The notes beneath the pieces were generated by a model. That model did not search any database and was not told the origin of the DNA. It was given only the letters and a program-made list of their open reading frames with translations. A program made the position numbers and the translations under genes. From Bacillota bacterium (GTDB taxonomy: Bacteria; Bacillota; Clostridia; Christensenellales; CAG-138), in assembly GCA_023461495.1 (NCBI GenBank), contig JAEYLA010000194.1, positions 1 through 5,098 on the forward strand: a stretch of DNA of 5,098 nt. Reading direction: 5' to 3'. Shown piece after piece: positions 1-5,096 of the stretch. Every line of letters starts with the position of its first letter. Position 1 is the stretch's first letter.

Positions 1-278
1 GGCTTAACGTTTGTGCCGCTCATAGAGGGGCTGGTGTCCATATGGGCGATCAGGCCGACGATGGGAAGTTCCTTATTTGTGGTTGCGGGCACCACGCCGT
101 ACACATAGCCGAATTCGTCCATGTGGACGTCTTCCATGCTCAGCGCCTTCATTTCTTCTACCAATGCTCGCCCAAGAACCTTTTGCTTGTCCGTGCTGGG
201 GCAGATGCTTTCGCTTGCGGCCTCGTCCGAGGTGGTATCGTAACCCACATAGTTCAGGAATCGTTCGTATGCTCTCAT
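1..278 (-). CDS. pepT: Peptidase T (tripeptide aminopeptidase), N-terminal part, cut by left window edge
   Basis: The minus strand encodes 92 complete codons running off the window, starting MRAYERFLNYVGYDTTSDE. This closely matches the start of peptidase T, a cytosolic M20B-family metallopeptidase that removes the N-terminal residue from tripeptides. The visible part is the start of the catalytic domain. LIAHMDTSPSMSGTNVK (residues 76-92) contains the first metal-binding motif, with His79 as the zinc ligand and Asp81 next to it. The CPSTDKQ segment (26-32) is also typical. The remaining metal ligands, the catalytic Glu pair and the lid domain lie outside the window (the family is usually about 400 residues). 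The ATG at 278 is supported by an AAAAGGAG ribosome binding site 7 nt upstream. No other gene shares this direction inside the window, and the upstream region is divergent with the ATC hydrolase-like gene. Confidence 0.93.
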   Translation of the reverse strand, partial: MRAYERFLNYVGYDTTSDEAASESICPSTDKQKVLGRALVEEMKALSMEDVHMDEFGYVYGVVPATTNKELPIVGLIAHMDTSPSMSGTNVK

Positions 279-308
279 TGGGAAACTCCTTTTCTCAATA
301 CGAATTCC

Positions 309-445
309 AAACATAAATGCATTGTCGCAGCGATTCTTTTCGCGCGGGGCGTCGTCGCCTTCCGCTCAACGTAGCGCTGCTACGCCTCACTCCGGCTCCT
401 TGCCCCACGCGAAAATCCCTCGCCGCTTTGAATGCATTTGTGTTT
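309..445. repeat. 137-bp imperfect palindrome, REP- or MITE-like
   Basis: The element is symmetric around position 377. The outer 15-bp arms (309-323 and 431-445) pair with a single G-T wobble and contain AAATGCATT / AATGCATTT. Inside them, TTTTCGCGCGGGGC (337-350) pairs with GCCCCACGCGAAAA (402-415) with one wobble. At the tip CGTAGC and GCTACG (370-375, 379-384) close a 3-nt loop. As RNA or single-stranded DNA it would fold into one long cruciform arm. A TCC triplet flanks both ends (306-308, 446-448) and might be a short target duplication, but that could be chance. There is no U-run, so it is not a standard terminator. The length and nested symmetry suggest a dispersed palindromic repeat or miniature transposable element, but only one copy is visible here. 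Confidence 0.7.
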
Positions 446-540
446 TCCATTAGTATAAGCTACTCTTCTTTCATTTTACGTCTTTCCATTCAAATAACAA
501 TAGAAACCGGGCAGAAATCCATACTTTTAAAATTTTCAGC

Positions 541-570
541 CCGGAAAGAGCCGTTTCATTTACTTTCCGG
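541..570. promoter_or_regulatory. Perfect 8-bp dyad over the -35 region (possible operator)
   Basis: CCGGAAAG (541-548) and CTTTCCGG (563-570) form a perfect inverted repeat with a 14-nt spacer. The right arm overlaps the putative -35 hexamer at 559-564, where a repressor would block polymerase. A second pair, CCGGGC (507-512) and GCCCGG (539-544), shares bases with the left arm, so the two could form alternative hairpins if transcribed from further upstream. No regulator gene is in the window, and the factor is unknown. Confidence 0.4.
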
Positions 571-587
571 CGCAGTTGCGCTATACT
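559..587 (+). promoter_or_regulatory. Putative sigma-A promoter of the ATC hydrolase-like gene
   Basis: TTTACT (559-564, 4 of 6 to TTGACA) lies exactly 17 bp before TATACT (582-587, 5 of 6 to TATAAT). Transcription would start near 594, giving a leader of about 47 nt before the ATG at 641. It is the best-spaced pair in the AT-rich stretch upstream of this gene. Confidence 0.5.
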
Positions 588-640
588 CAATAATACACTG
601 TTTTCATATATGAATAAAGAAATGAGTGAGGAGGAAGAAC

Positions 641-1321
641 ATGACCGGCATTGAGCGGCACGCGGTGCTTGTAGCGCTGCTGGCAAAGCACGCGATCGAG
701 GCCTGCGGCGAAGCGGGGCGGGAGGCATTCTTAAAAGGGATTACGCGCATGGCATATGAGCGCGGTACGCGTATGGCCGCGCGCGCGATTCTGGATGGAG
801 AGCGCCTTACTGTAGCAGCCTTTCAGGTTTATGGGGAGTGGCGGCCGCAGCCCGGGGAGATGGAAGCTATGCTCGTAACGGAACCTTCGGGTGCTGTCAC
901 GGTTGTGCGCGATTGTCCGTGGAACAACAGCTGGAAAAAATACGGCCTGCTGACGTATGGAAAGCTGTATTGTGAGGTGGTGGACGATGCGCTGGCGCGC
1001 GGGTTTCATCCGGAGCTTTGTTGTACCGTGCCCTGTACCTTAAGCCATGGGGCCGAATGCTGCCGGTTTGAATGGAACGCATCGTTCAGCGAAGAGGAAG
1101 AACGGTCGATTGGCCGGAAAAAGGCGAACTTGGGGGAGCGCGCGGTAAAAGACTTTGACTACCACATCGGCCATGTTCTACACAGCGTAGGCGGGGAGAT
1201 GATGATGCAGCTTGGGGATGCGGGTGCAATCGCCACGAAGCGGGCGGAAGCGGAATTTGCGGCGCTCTTTGGGCAGGCGTGTCTGGATGCCGCAAAGAAG
1301 GCGTATCCGAGTACGCTTTAG
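641..1321 (+). CDS. L-2-amino-thiazoline-4-carboxylic acid (ATC) hydrolase family protein
   Basis: A 226-residue soluble protein with no signal peptide or membrane helix. The centre, DCPWNNSWKKYG (91-102), YGKLYCEVVDDALARGF (106-122) and a Cys-rich part ending ECCRFEW (139-145), fits the ATC hydrolase family: a Trp-containing segment, then Tyr-Cys and acidic residues, then GFxP and a final Cys-x-Phe block. Characterised members open the thiazoline ring of L-ATC to give N-carbamoyl-L-cysteine, a step toward cysteine. Many bacterial homologues are untested, so the substrate here is inferred from family only. Notable cysteines are 92, 111, 127, 128, 132, 140 and 141. The ATG at 641 is chosen over the in-frame GTG at 626 because GAGGAGG (628-634) sits 6 nt before it and overlaps the longer version. 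No strong terminator follows; an inverted repeat CGCTTTA / TAAAGCG (1314-1320, 1341-1347) spans the stop codon but lacks a U-run. Confidence 0.68.
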   Translation: MTGIERHAVLVALLAKHAIEACGEAGREAFLKGITRMAYERGTRMAARAILDGERLTVAAFQVYGEWRPQPGEMEAMLVTEPSGAVTVVRDCPWNNSWKKYGLLTYGKLYCEVVDDALARGFHPELCCTVPCTLSHGAECCRFEWNASFSEEEERSIGRKKANLGERAVKDFDYHIGHVLHSVGGEMMMQLGDAGAIATKRAEAEFAALFGQACLDAAKKAYPSTL

Positions 1322-1360
1322 GATAGTTGTATACCTTCCGTAAAGCGCGCGGCGCAGTTA

Positions 1361-1389
1361 TTGACAGCGTGGTGCCCATGTTTTATAAT
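1361..1389 (+). promoter_or_regulatory. Consensus sigma-A promoter of thrS
   Basis: TTGACA (1361-1366) and TATAAT (1384-1389) match the consensus at all 12 positions with the ideal 17-bp spacer. The start site would be near 1396, just before the first paired base of the T-box leader (1398). Such a strong promoter fits control exerted after initiation, by the riboswitch. Confidence 0.93.
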
Positions 1390-1397
1390 AACACCAT

Positions 1398-1623
1398 CGC
1401 AGGATGACATGGGATTTTGAGCGGCTTTAGGAAGACCCGGCGGCAGCGAAAGAGAATTGCGCCTTAGGCTGAAAGCGCATGCGTGCGGCAAACCGTGAAC
1501 ACCAGCCCATTGACTGCGGCGCGTGGCGCGCGATATGGCGCCGACGAGTGGTTTTACAACAACTAGGGTGGAACCGCGGGAGCAAAGTGATCCCGTCCCT
1601 TGCAAGCGCAAGGGGCTTTTTTT
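1398..1623 (+). promoter_or_regulatory. T-box riboswitch (tRNA-Thr-sensing leader of thrS)
   Basis: The leader senses uncharged tRNA-Thr and lets thrS be transcribed when threonylation fails. The stem I base is CGCAG (1398-1402) with CTGCG (1514-1518); GAT plus GA opposite GA next to it make a classic kink-turn, then ATGGG (1409-1413) pairs with CCCAT (1506-1510). AGAGA (1451-1455) and GGCTGAAAG (1467-1475) look like the distal bulge and loop motifs. The likely specifier is ACC (1501-1503), a Thr codon, within GTGAACACCAG. A stem II-type helix may form from 1517-1522 and 1538-1543. The T-box proper, AGGGTGGAACCGCGG, is at 1565-1579. In the antiterminator AGGG (1565-1568) pairs with CCCT (1597-1600), and CGGGA (1577-1581) pairs with TCCCG (1591-1595), leaving the 7-nt bulge TGGAACC. 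TGGA there would pair with a tRNA end UCCA. The specifier assignment is the least certain part. Confidence 0.96.
1595..1623 (+). terminator. Rho-independent terminator of the T-box leader
   Basis: GTCCCTTGC (1595-1603) pairs with GCAAGGGGC (1608-1616), a 9-bp stem with one G-T pair and an AAGC loop, followed at once by seven T (1617-1623). Its left arm shares 1595-1600 with the antiterminator, so the two folds exclude each other. That is the expected T-box switch. Confidence 0.95.
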
Positions 1624-1685
1624 ATGTAAACAGGAACGATCATTCTGCAATCAGCCGTACAGGCGAAAGGAGATCAGGAAGAACG

Positions 1686-3623
1686 ATGAACATTACATAC
1701 CAGGGAAAGGTGCACGTGTTTGACAGCGGCGTGAGCGCGCTGGATATTGCAAAGCAATTGGATGAGGAAGCCTATAAGGCTGCGCTTGCGGCCGAGGTAA
1801 ACGGCAAGCTCGTGGACGCCTTTGCGCCCATTGTGGAGGACGCGACCGTCCGCCTGCTGACATGGGAGGATGAAGGCGGCCGCTGGACGCTCAGGCATAC
1901 CGCGGCGCACGTGATGGCGCAGGCGGTCAAGCGCCTGTTCCCGGAGGCGAAGTTTGCCATCGGCCCCGCTATCGACAGCGGTTTCTATTATGATTTTGAT
2001 ACGCCCCGCCCGTTTACGATGGAGGATTTTGAGGCCATCGAAAAAGAGATGGCAAAAATCTCCAAGGAGCGCCTGCGGGTGGAGCGCGTTGAACTCCCGC
2101 GTGAAGAGGCCATCCGGCTCATGAAGGAAAAGGACGAACCCTATAAGGTGGAACTCATTGAAGATTTGCCAGAGGACGCGGTGATCTCATTCTATAAGCA
2201 GGGCGAGTTTATGGACCTGTGCGCTGGCCCTCACCTTGGCAATACCCAGAAGGTGAAGCATTTTAAGCTTTTGTCCCTTGCGGGCGCATACTGGCGCGGC
2301 AGTGAAAAAAACAAGATGCTCCAGCGCATTTACGCCACGGCGTTCCCCACAAAGGAACAGCTTGAAGCGCATATCCGGCAGCTGGAAGAGGCCAAAAAGC
2401 GCGATCACAACAAGCTGGGGCGTGAACTTGAAATGTTTACGACCGTGGATGTGATTGGCCAGGGCCTGCCGATCCTGCTCCCGAAGGGCGCGCGCGTTAT
2501 TCAGCTGCTGCAGCGCTTTGTGGAGGATGAGGAGCAAAAGCGCGGCTACCTGCTCACAAAGACGCCCCTGATGGCAAAATCCGATCTCTATAAGATTTCC
2601 GGCCACTGGGACCATTACCGGGACGGCATGTTCGTCATGGGAGATCCGGATGATGAGGAGGCGGAGTGCTTTGCGCTGCGTCCCATGACCTGCCCGTTCC
2701 AATTCATGGCGTATCTCAATAGAGCCCGCTCCTACCGCGATCTCCCCATGCGCCTGAATGAAACGTCAACGCTGTTCCGTAACGAATCCTCCGGCGAAAT
2801 GCACGGGCTGATCCGTGTGCGGCAGTTCACCATTTCAGAGGGGCATCTTGCCGTGCTGCCCGAGCAGGTGGAGGAAGAATTCAAGGGCTGTCTGGATCTT
2901 GCGAAGTTCATGCTCAAAACCCTTGGCTTTGAAAACGATGTCAGCTACCGCTTCTCCAAGTGGGATGAGAACGATAAGGAGAAATACATCGGTTCCAAGG
3001 AAAGCTGGGAGCAAACGCAGGACATGATGCGTACCATTCTCAACGACTTGGAGGTTCCCTTCACGGAGGCGGACGGCGAGGCGGCGTTCTACGGCCCCAA
3101 GCTTGATATCCAGATCCGCAACGTCTATGGAAAAGAGGATACGCTCATCACCATACAGATCGACTTCCAGCTTGCGGAGCGCTTTGGCATGGTGTATACC
3201 GACCGCGACGGGGAGAAGAAGCATCCCATCGTCATCCATCGCACGTCCATCGGCTGCTACGAGCGCACGCTGGCGCTGCTGATTGAAAAGTACGCCGGCG
3301 CGCTGCCCACTTGGCTGATGCCCACACAGGTGAAGGTGCTGGCGATGACCGATCGCAATCACGATGCGTGCAATGCCATCCGGCAAACGTTGCTCGACGC
3401 GGGCATCCGCGTGGAGTGCGACCTGCGCAATGAAAAGATCGGCTACAAAATCCGTGAGGCGCAGATGCAGAAGACCCCGTATATGCTTATCATTGGCGAT
3501 AAGGAAGCCGAGCAGAACGTGGTGGCCGTGCGCTCCCGGAGCGAGGGCGACTTGGGCACGATGCAGCTCGAAGCGTTCCTGACGAAAATCCAAAAGGAAA
3601 TTGCGGATAAGGTGCACGCGTAG
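1686..3623 (+). CDS. thrS: Threonine--tRNA ligase (threonyl-tRNA synthetase)
   Basis: Cytosolic class II synthetase that joins Thr to tRNA-Thr; 645 residues, normal family length. Domains in order: TGS (1-60); editing domain with HTAAH (His71, His75) and CAGPH (Cys179, His183), the site that removes misacylated Ser; class II catalytic core (about 245-540); anticodon-binding domain (about 545-640). The zinc that binds Thr should be held by Cys336 (RPMTCP), His387 (SEGH) and His518 (IHR). FRNE (364-367) is motif 2 and GCYERTLALL (523-532) is motif 3. The core differs from E. coli-type ThrRS, with MTCPFQ for MNCPGH and FTISEGH for FTQDDAH, but keeps all three zinc ligands. The ATG at 1686 starts the conserved TGS domain. 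AAAGGAG (1666-1672) is 13 nt away and AGGAAG (1676-1681) is 4 nt away, so which ribosome binding site is used is unclear. Longer in-frame starts would run through the T-box terminator. Confidence 0.98.
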   Translation: MNITYQGKVHVFDSGVSALDIAKQLDEEAYKAALAAEVNGKLVDAFAPIVEDATVRLLTWEDEGGRWTLRHTAAHVMAQAVKRLFPEAKFAIGPAIDSGFYYDFDTPRPFTMEDFEAIEKEMAKISKERLRVERVELPREEAIRLMKEKDEPYKVELIEDLPEDAVISFYKQGEFMDLCAGPHLGNTQKVKHFKLLSLAGAYWRGSEKNKMLQRIYATAFPTKEQLEAHIRQLEEAKKRDHNKLGRELEMFTTVDVIGQGLPILLPKGARVIQLLQRFVEDEEQKRGYLLTKTPLMAKSDLYKISGHWDHYRDGMFVMGDPDDEEAECFALRPMTCPFQFMAYLNRARSYRDLPMRLNETSTLFRNESSGEMHGLIRVRQFTISEGHLAVLPEQVEEEFKGCLDLAKFMLKTLGFENDVSYRFSKWDENDKEKYIGSKESWEQTQDMMRTILNDLEVPFTEADGEAAFYGPKLDIQIRNVYGKEDTLITIQIDFQLAERFGMVYTDRDGEKKHPIVIHRTSIGCYERTLALLIEKYAGALPTWLMPTQVKVLAMTDRNHDACNAIRQTLLDAGIRVECDLRNEKIGYKIREAQMQKTPYMLIIGDKEAEQNVVAVRSRSEGDLGTMQLEAFLTKIQKEIADKVHA

Positions 3624-3702
3624 TCTAGGGATTCCCAAGGGGCGAGTTCTTGGTGGCGGTTGAGGGCAGCACCCCCAAAGTGGATTACAACTATAAAACG
3701 CA

Positions 3703-3765
3703 GGGGCTGTCGTGCTAAGCGAGAGCGAGGCAGCAAGAAAAACGAGCCAAGGCAGTCGTGCCAAG
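3703..3765 (+). repeat. Two related copies of a GGC(T/A)GTCGTGC(T/C)AAG motif
   Basis: GGCTGTCGTGCTAAG (3705-3719, inside a longer match beginning at 3703) and GGCAGTCGTGCCAAG (3751-3765) agree at 13 of 15 positions in direct orientation. The second copy forms the upper part of the hairpin at 3739-3774. The first has no good partner arm nearby. Confidence 0.6.
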
Positions 3766-3774
3766 GCTCGTTTT
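3739..3774 (+). terminator. Probable bidirectional terminator downstream of thrS
   Basis: AAAACGAGCC (3739-3748) pairs perfectly with GGCTCGTTTT (3765-3774). After a symmetric AA/AA internal loop, GGCA (3751-3754) pairs with TGCC (3759-3762) around a GTCG loop. The right arm ends in TTTT for plus-strand transcripts. On the minus strand the left arm gives TTTTTCTT, a better U-tract, so it may stop transcripts from both sides. It lies 115 bp after the thrS stop and is the best thrS terminator candidate I see. Confidence 0.72.
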
Positions 3775-4033
3775 CGTGCAAACTGGAGTTGTGCAAAAAC
3801 GAAGACACCAGTATTACAAATCATACTGAAAAATCGAGCGAATATCAAAATGAAGCAAAACAAATCCGGTTGCACGGTTCACCTGCTCAGTTCGGCCTAA
3901 CTTATGCACAATCGCATATGGGCTTGCCTCCGAATGGCAGCCTAAACTCGCCGGGTTTGTTTCTTATACCTTCTTTTCGGCTTTCATATACATTTTGCAG
4001 GCACCCTTCCTCTTTCTCGCAACATCGCAAAGA

Positions 4034-4063
4034 GGCTGCCGTGCTTTTCTTAGCACGACAGCC
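4034..4063 (-). terminator. Terminator-like hairpin after the exported-protein gene
   Basis: GGCTGCCGTGCT (4034-4045) pairs with AGCACGACAGCC (4052-4063) with a single C-A mismatch around a TTTTCT loop. Read on the minus strand it starts 28 nt after the stop codon of the 4092-4772 gene and is followed by TCTTTGCG, a weak U-tract. Position favours a minus-strand terminator; on the plus strand no U-run follows. Confidence 0.6.
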
Positions 4064-4065
4064 CC
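4049..4065 (-). repeat. Third, inverted copy of the GGGGCTGTCGTGCTAAG motif
   Basis: Read on the minus strand, this is a 17-bp perfect match to 3703-3719. It supplies one arm of the hairpin at 4034-4063. The two 17-mers are therefore inverted repeats about 330 bp apart between converging genes. Confidence 0.75.
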
Positions 4066-4091
4066 CTCCTGAGAACTTTGAGCAAAACCGC

Positions 4092-4772
4092 TTAATTCGG
4101 AGACTCCGTAGGGCTGCCTTCTGATGCCCTTTTCGCATCCCCCATATTTTGTTTGAGCTTTTGATAAAGCTCGTAGGACTCATAGATGTTTACTCTCAAA
4201 GAAGCGGATTGTTTCCGTATAGGAAAGCCGTCTTCATTATAAATTGTATGACTACGGGAGGAATAGGACACCATGCAATATCCCCCTGAAAGTTGAGCGT
4301 CCCACCCAAATGAAATTTTACCCTCTGGAAGCTCTTTTTCGAGGAACGCCCGATAAACGTCTTCTTCATTCTCGAAACCGCCGTAAAGCAGCGTAGCGAA
4401 CACGATTTGCTGCTTCCAGTCCTCCCACTCAATTTGATCCGAATCAACGCTCTGATCAAATGTTGTCGATAACATCCGTTCGCCTTCATAATTTGCAGAG
4501 GAAATACCTGCGAGAAACACGCTATTGCTGGTGTCGTCATAAGTTTCCGTTGGGCTGCGAACTACATAAAGTATATGTCCTTCTGTAATCGAAGTCGTTT
4601 CTGATTCGGAAATAATCCCCGGCAGCCCGGCTTTTTCCAGCGTAGCGGTAATCACTTCCTTCTCTAATGGAAAAGTAGTTTGAAACCGTTCGTCTTTTTT
4701 ACAGTCGGCCAGAGAGTAGAGTAGTATACCAAGCACGCAAACCGCAAGAAATAAATATATCAATCGCTTCAA
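4092..4772 (-). CDS. Exported or membrane-anchored protein of unknown function, TTG start
   Basis: A 226-residue protein that I cannot assign to a function. It begins MKRLIYLFLAVCVLGILLYSLADCKKDE: two basic residues, a hydrophobic helix at about 4-21, and Cys24. LADC resembles a lipobox but has Asp at -1 where Gly, Ala or Ser is normal, so anchoring by the uncleaved helix is as likely as lipidation. The rest (25-226) is acidic, probably extracytoplasmic, with conserved-looking blocks WEDWKQQIVFATLLYGGF (116-133), LSGGYCMVSY (161-170) and RVNIYESYELYQKL (193-206), and a hydrophilic tail. I have an impression of similar uncharacterised lipoprotein-like proteins in gut Clostridia, not verified. 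The start codon is TTG at 4772, chosen because GAGGTG sits the right distance upstream (7 nt after GAGG) and no ATG or GTG gives the hydrophobic N-terminus. It has its own promoter and a downstream hairpin, so it is likely monocistronic. Confidence 0.8.
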   Translation of the reverse strand: MKRLIYLFLAVCVLGILLYSLADCKKDERFQTTFPLEKEVITATLEKAGLPGIISESETTSITEGHILYVVRSPTETYDDTSNSVFLAGISSANYEGERMLSTTFDQSVDSDQIEWEDWKQQIVFATLLYGGFENEEDVYRAFLEKELPEGKISFGWDAQLSGGYCMVSYSSRSHTIYNEDGFPIRKQSASLRVNIYESYELYQKLKQNMGDAKRASEGSPTESPN

Positions 4773-4808
4773 ACAATCACCTCACAATGATCTTCATTTT
4801 TAGCCGTG

Positions 4809-4837
4809 AGCATAACGGATAAACACAGTGCAATCAA
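4809..4837 (-). promoter_or_regulatory. Putative promoter of the exported-protein gene
   Basis: On the minus strand TTGATT (4837-4832, 4 of 6) and TATGCT (4814-4809, 4 of 6) are separated by 17 bp. A start near 4802 would give a leader of about 30 nt before the TTG codon. Position and spacing are good; the hexamers are only fair. Confidence 0.45.
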
Positions 4838-4880
4838 AGGTTTTGCGTCAGGGCAACATGCAATTGTCACTATGTAAAAA

Positions 4881-4909
4881 TAGAAACAGCCAGCCCGCAA
4901 TGGTATAAT
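4881..4909 (+). promoter_or_regulatory. Extended -10 promoter directed toward the right edge
   Basis: TGGTATAAT (4901-4909) is a perfect extended -10 element (TG-N-TATAAT). TAGAAA (4881-4886), 17 bp upstream of TATAAT, is a weak -35. Transcription would start near 4916. CAGCCC (4891-4896) and GGGCTG (4936-4941) flank the -10 and start region as an inverted repeat. No convincing gene follows within the window. Confidence 0.55.
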
Positions 4910-4979
4910 ATTGTTATGGCAAACCACACCGAAAGGGGCTGACCGTTATCTATCGTCATGAAACCATACAGGTTTGGAC

Positions 4980-5096
4980 TCACGCCCAATCATCCGCTTG
5001 TTTCTGTCCTGCGTTTCGCTCATGGCTGTCTTCATTTACAAGGATTAGGCTCGTAATCTTCTCCATAATATCTTCCTTTGTTAATCGAAGGCAGGG
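4980..5096 (-). CDS. Possible C-terminal coding fragment or 28-residue small ORF, unassigned
   Basis: A minus-strand frame is open from the right edge (first whole codon at 5096) for 38 codons, ending TGA at 4980-4982. It contains LTKEDIMEKITSL and ends QKQADDWA. Two readings are possible. It could be the tail of a gene entering from the right, or a 28-residue ORF starting at the ATG at 5066, where AAAGGAAG (5079-5072) makes a good ribosome binding site. I recognise no family. An open plus-strand frame over the same bases (from 4939) has no start codon with a binding site. This is a weak call, made because the binding site is well placed. Confidence 0.22.
   Translation of the reverse strand, partial: PCLRLTKEDIMEKITSLILVNEDSHERNAGQKQADDWA

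Larger units (their letters stand above)
3624..4091. other. Gene-free stretch between converging genes
   Basis: It separates the 3' ends of thrS and the minus-strand exported protein. It holds two terminator-like hairpins (3739-3774, 4034-4063), three related copies of a 15-17 bp motif, and a small inverted repeat CAGTAT / ATACTG (3809-3814, 3823-3828). Open frames cross it on both strands but have no ribosome binding site, run through the hairpins and read as low-quality protein. Composition turns AT-richer after about 3777. I see no gene. Confidence 0.6.

Noticed and set aside
42..374. Plus-strand open frames over pepT and the palindrome
   Set aside because: They are antisense to a clear pepT N-terminus and have no ribosome binding site.
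309..445. CRISPR, tRNA or rRNA content in this or any other gene-free region
   Set aside because: There are no regularly spaced direct repeats, no cloverleaf with a TTCGA-type arm, and no recognisable rRNA sequence in the window.
626..640. GTG start five codons before the ATG of the ATC hydrolase-like gene
   Set aside because: GAGGAGG at 628-634 would be inside the coding sequence, whereas it sits 6 nt before the ATG at 641.
1479..1685. Upstream extension of the thrS frame
   Set aside because: This stretch is T-box leader and terminator; the conserved protein begins at the ATG at 1686.
3635..3653. CCAAG / CTTGG inverted repeat just after thrS as its terminator
   Set aside because: The stem is only 5 bp with a 9-nt loop and no U-run follows; the hairpin at 3739-3774 is far better.
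2835..3875. Long minus-strand open frame (346 codons) opposite thrS
   Set aside because: It lies mainly on the antisense of the clearly coding thrS, has no ribosome binding site, and its sequence is a mirror of thrS codon bias. It also runs through the hairpin at 3739-3774.
3624..4124. Open plus-strand frame continuing in the thrS frame after the TAG stop, which could suggest readthrough
   Set aside because: ThrRS is already full length at 645 residues. The extension reads as low-quality protein and crosses both terminator-like hairpins and the end of the opposite gene. Chance is the simpler explanation.
3902..4183. Minus-strand frame overlapping the 3' end of the exported-protein gene
   Set aside because: It lies in another frame of the same strand, runs through the hairpin at 4034-4063 and has no family-like sequence.
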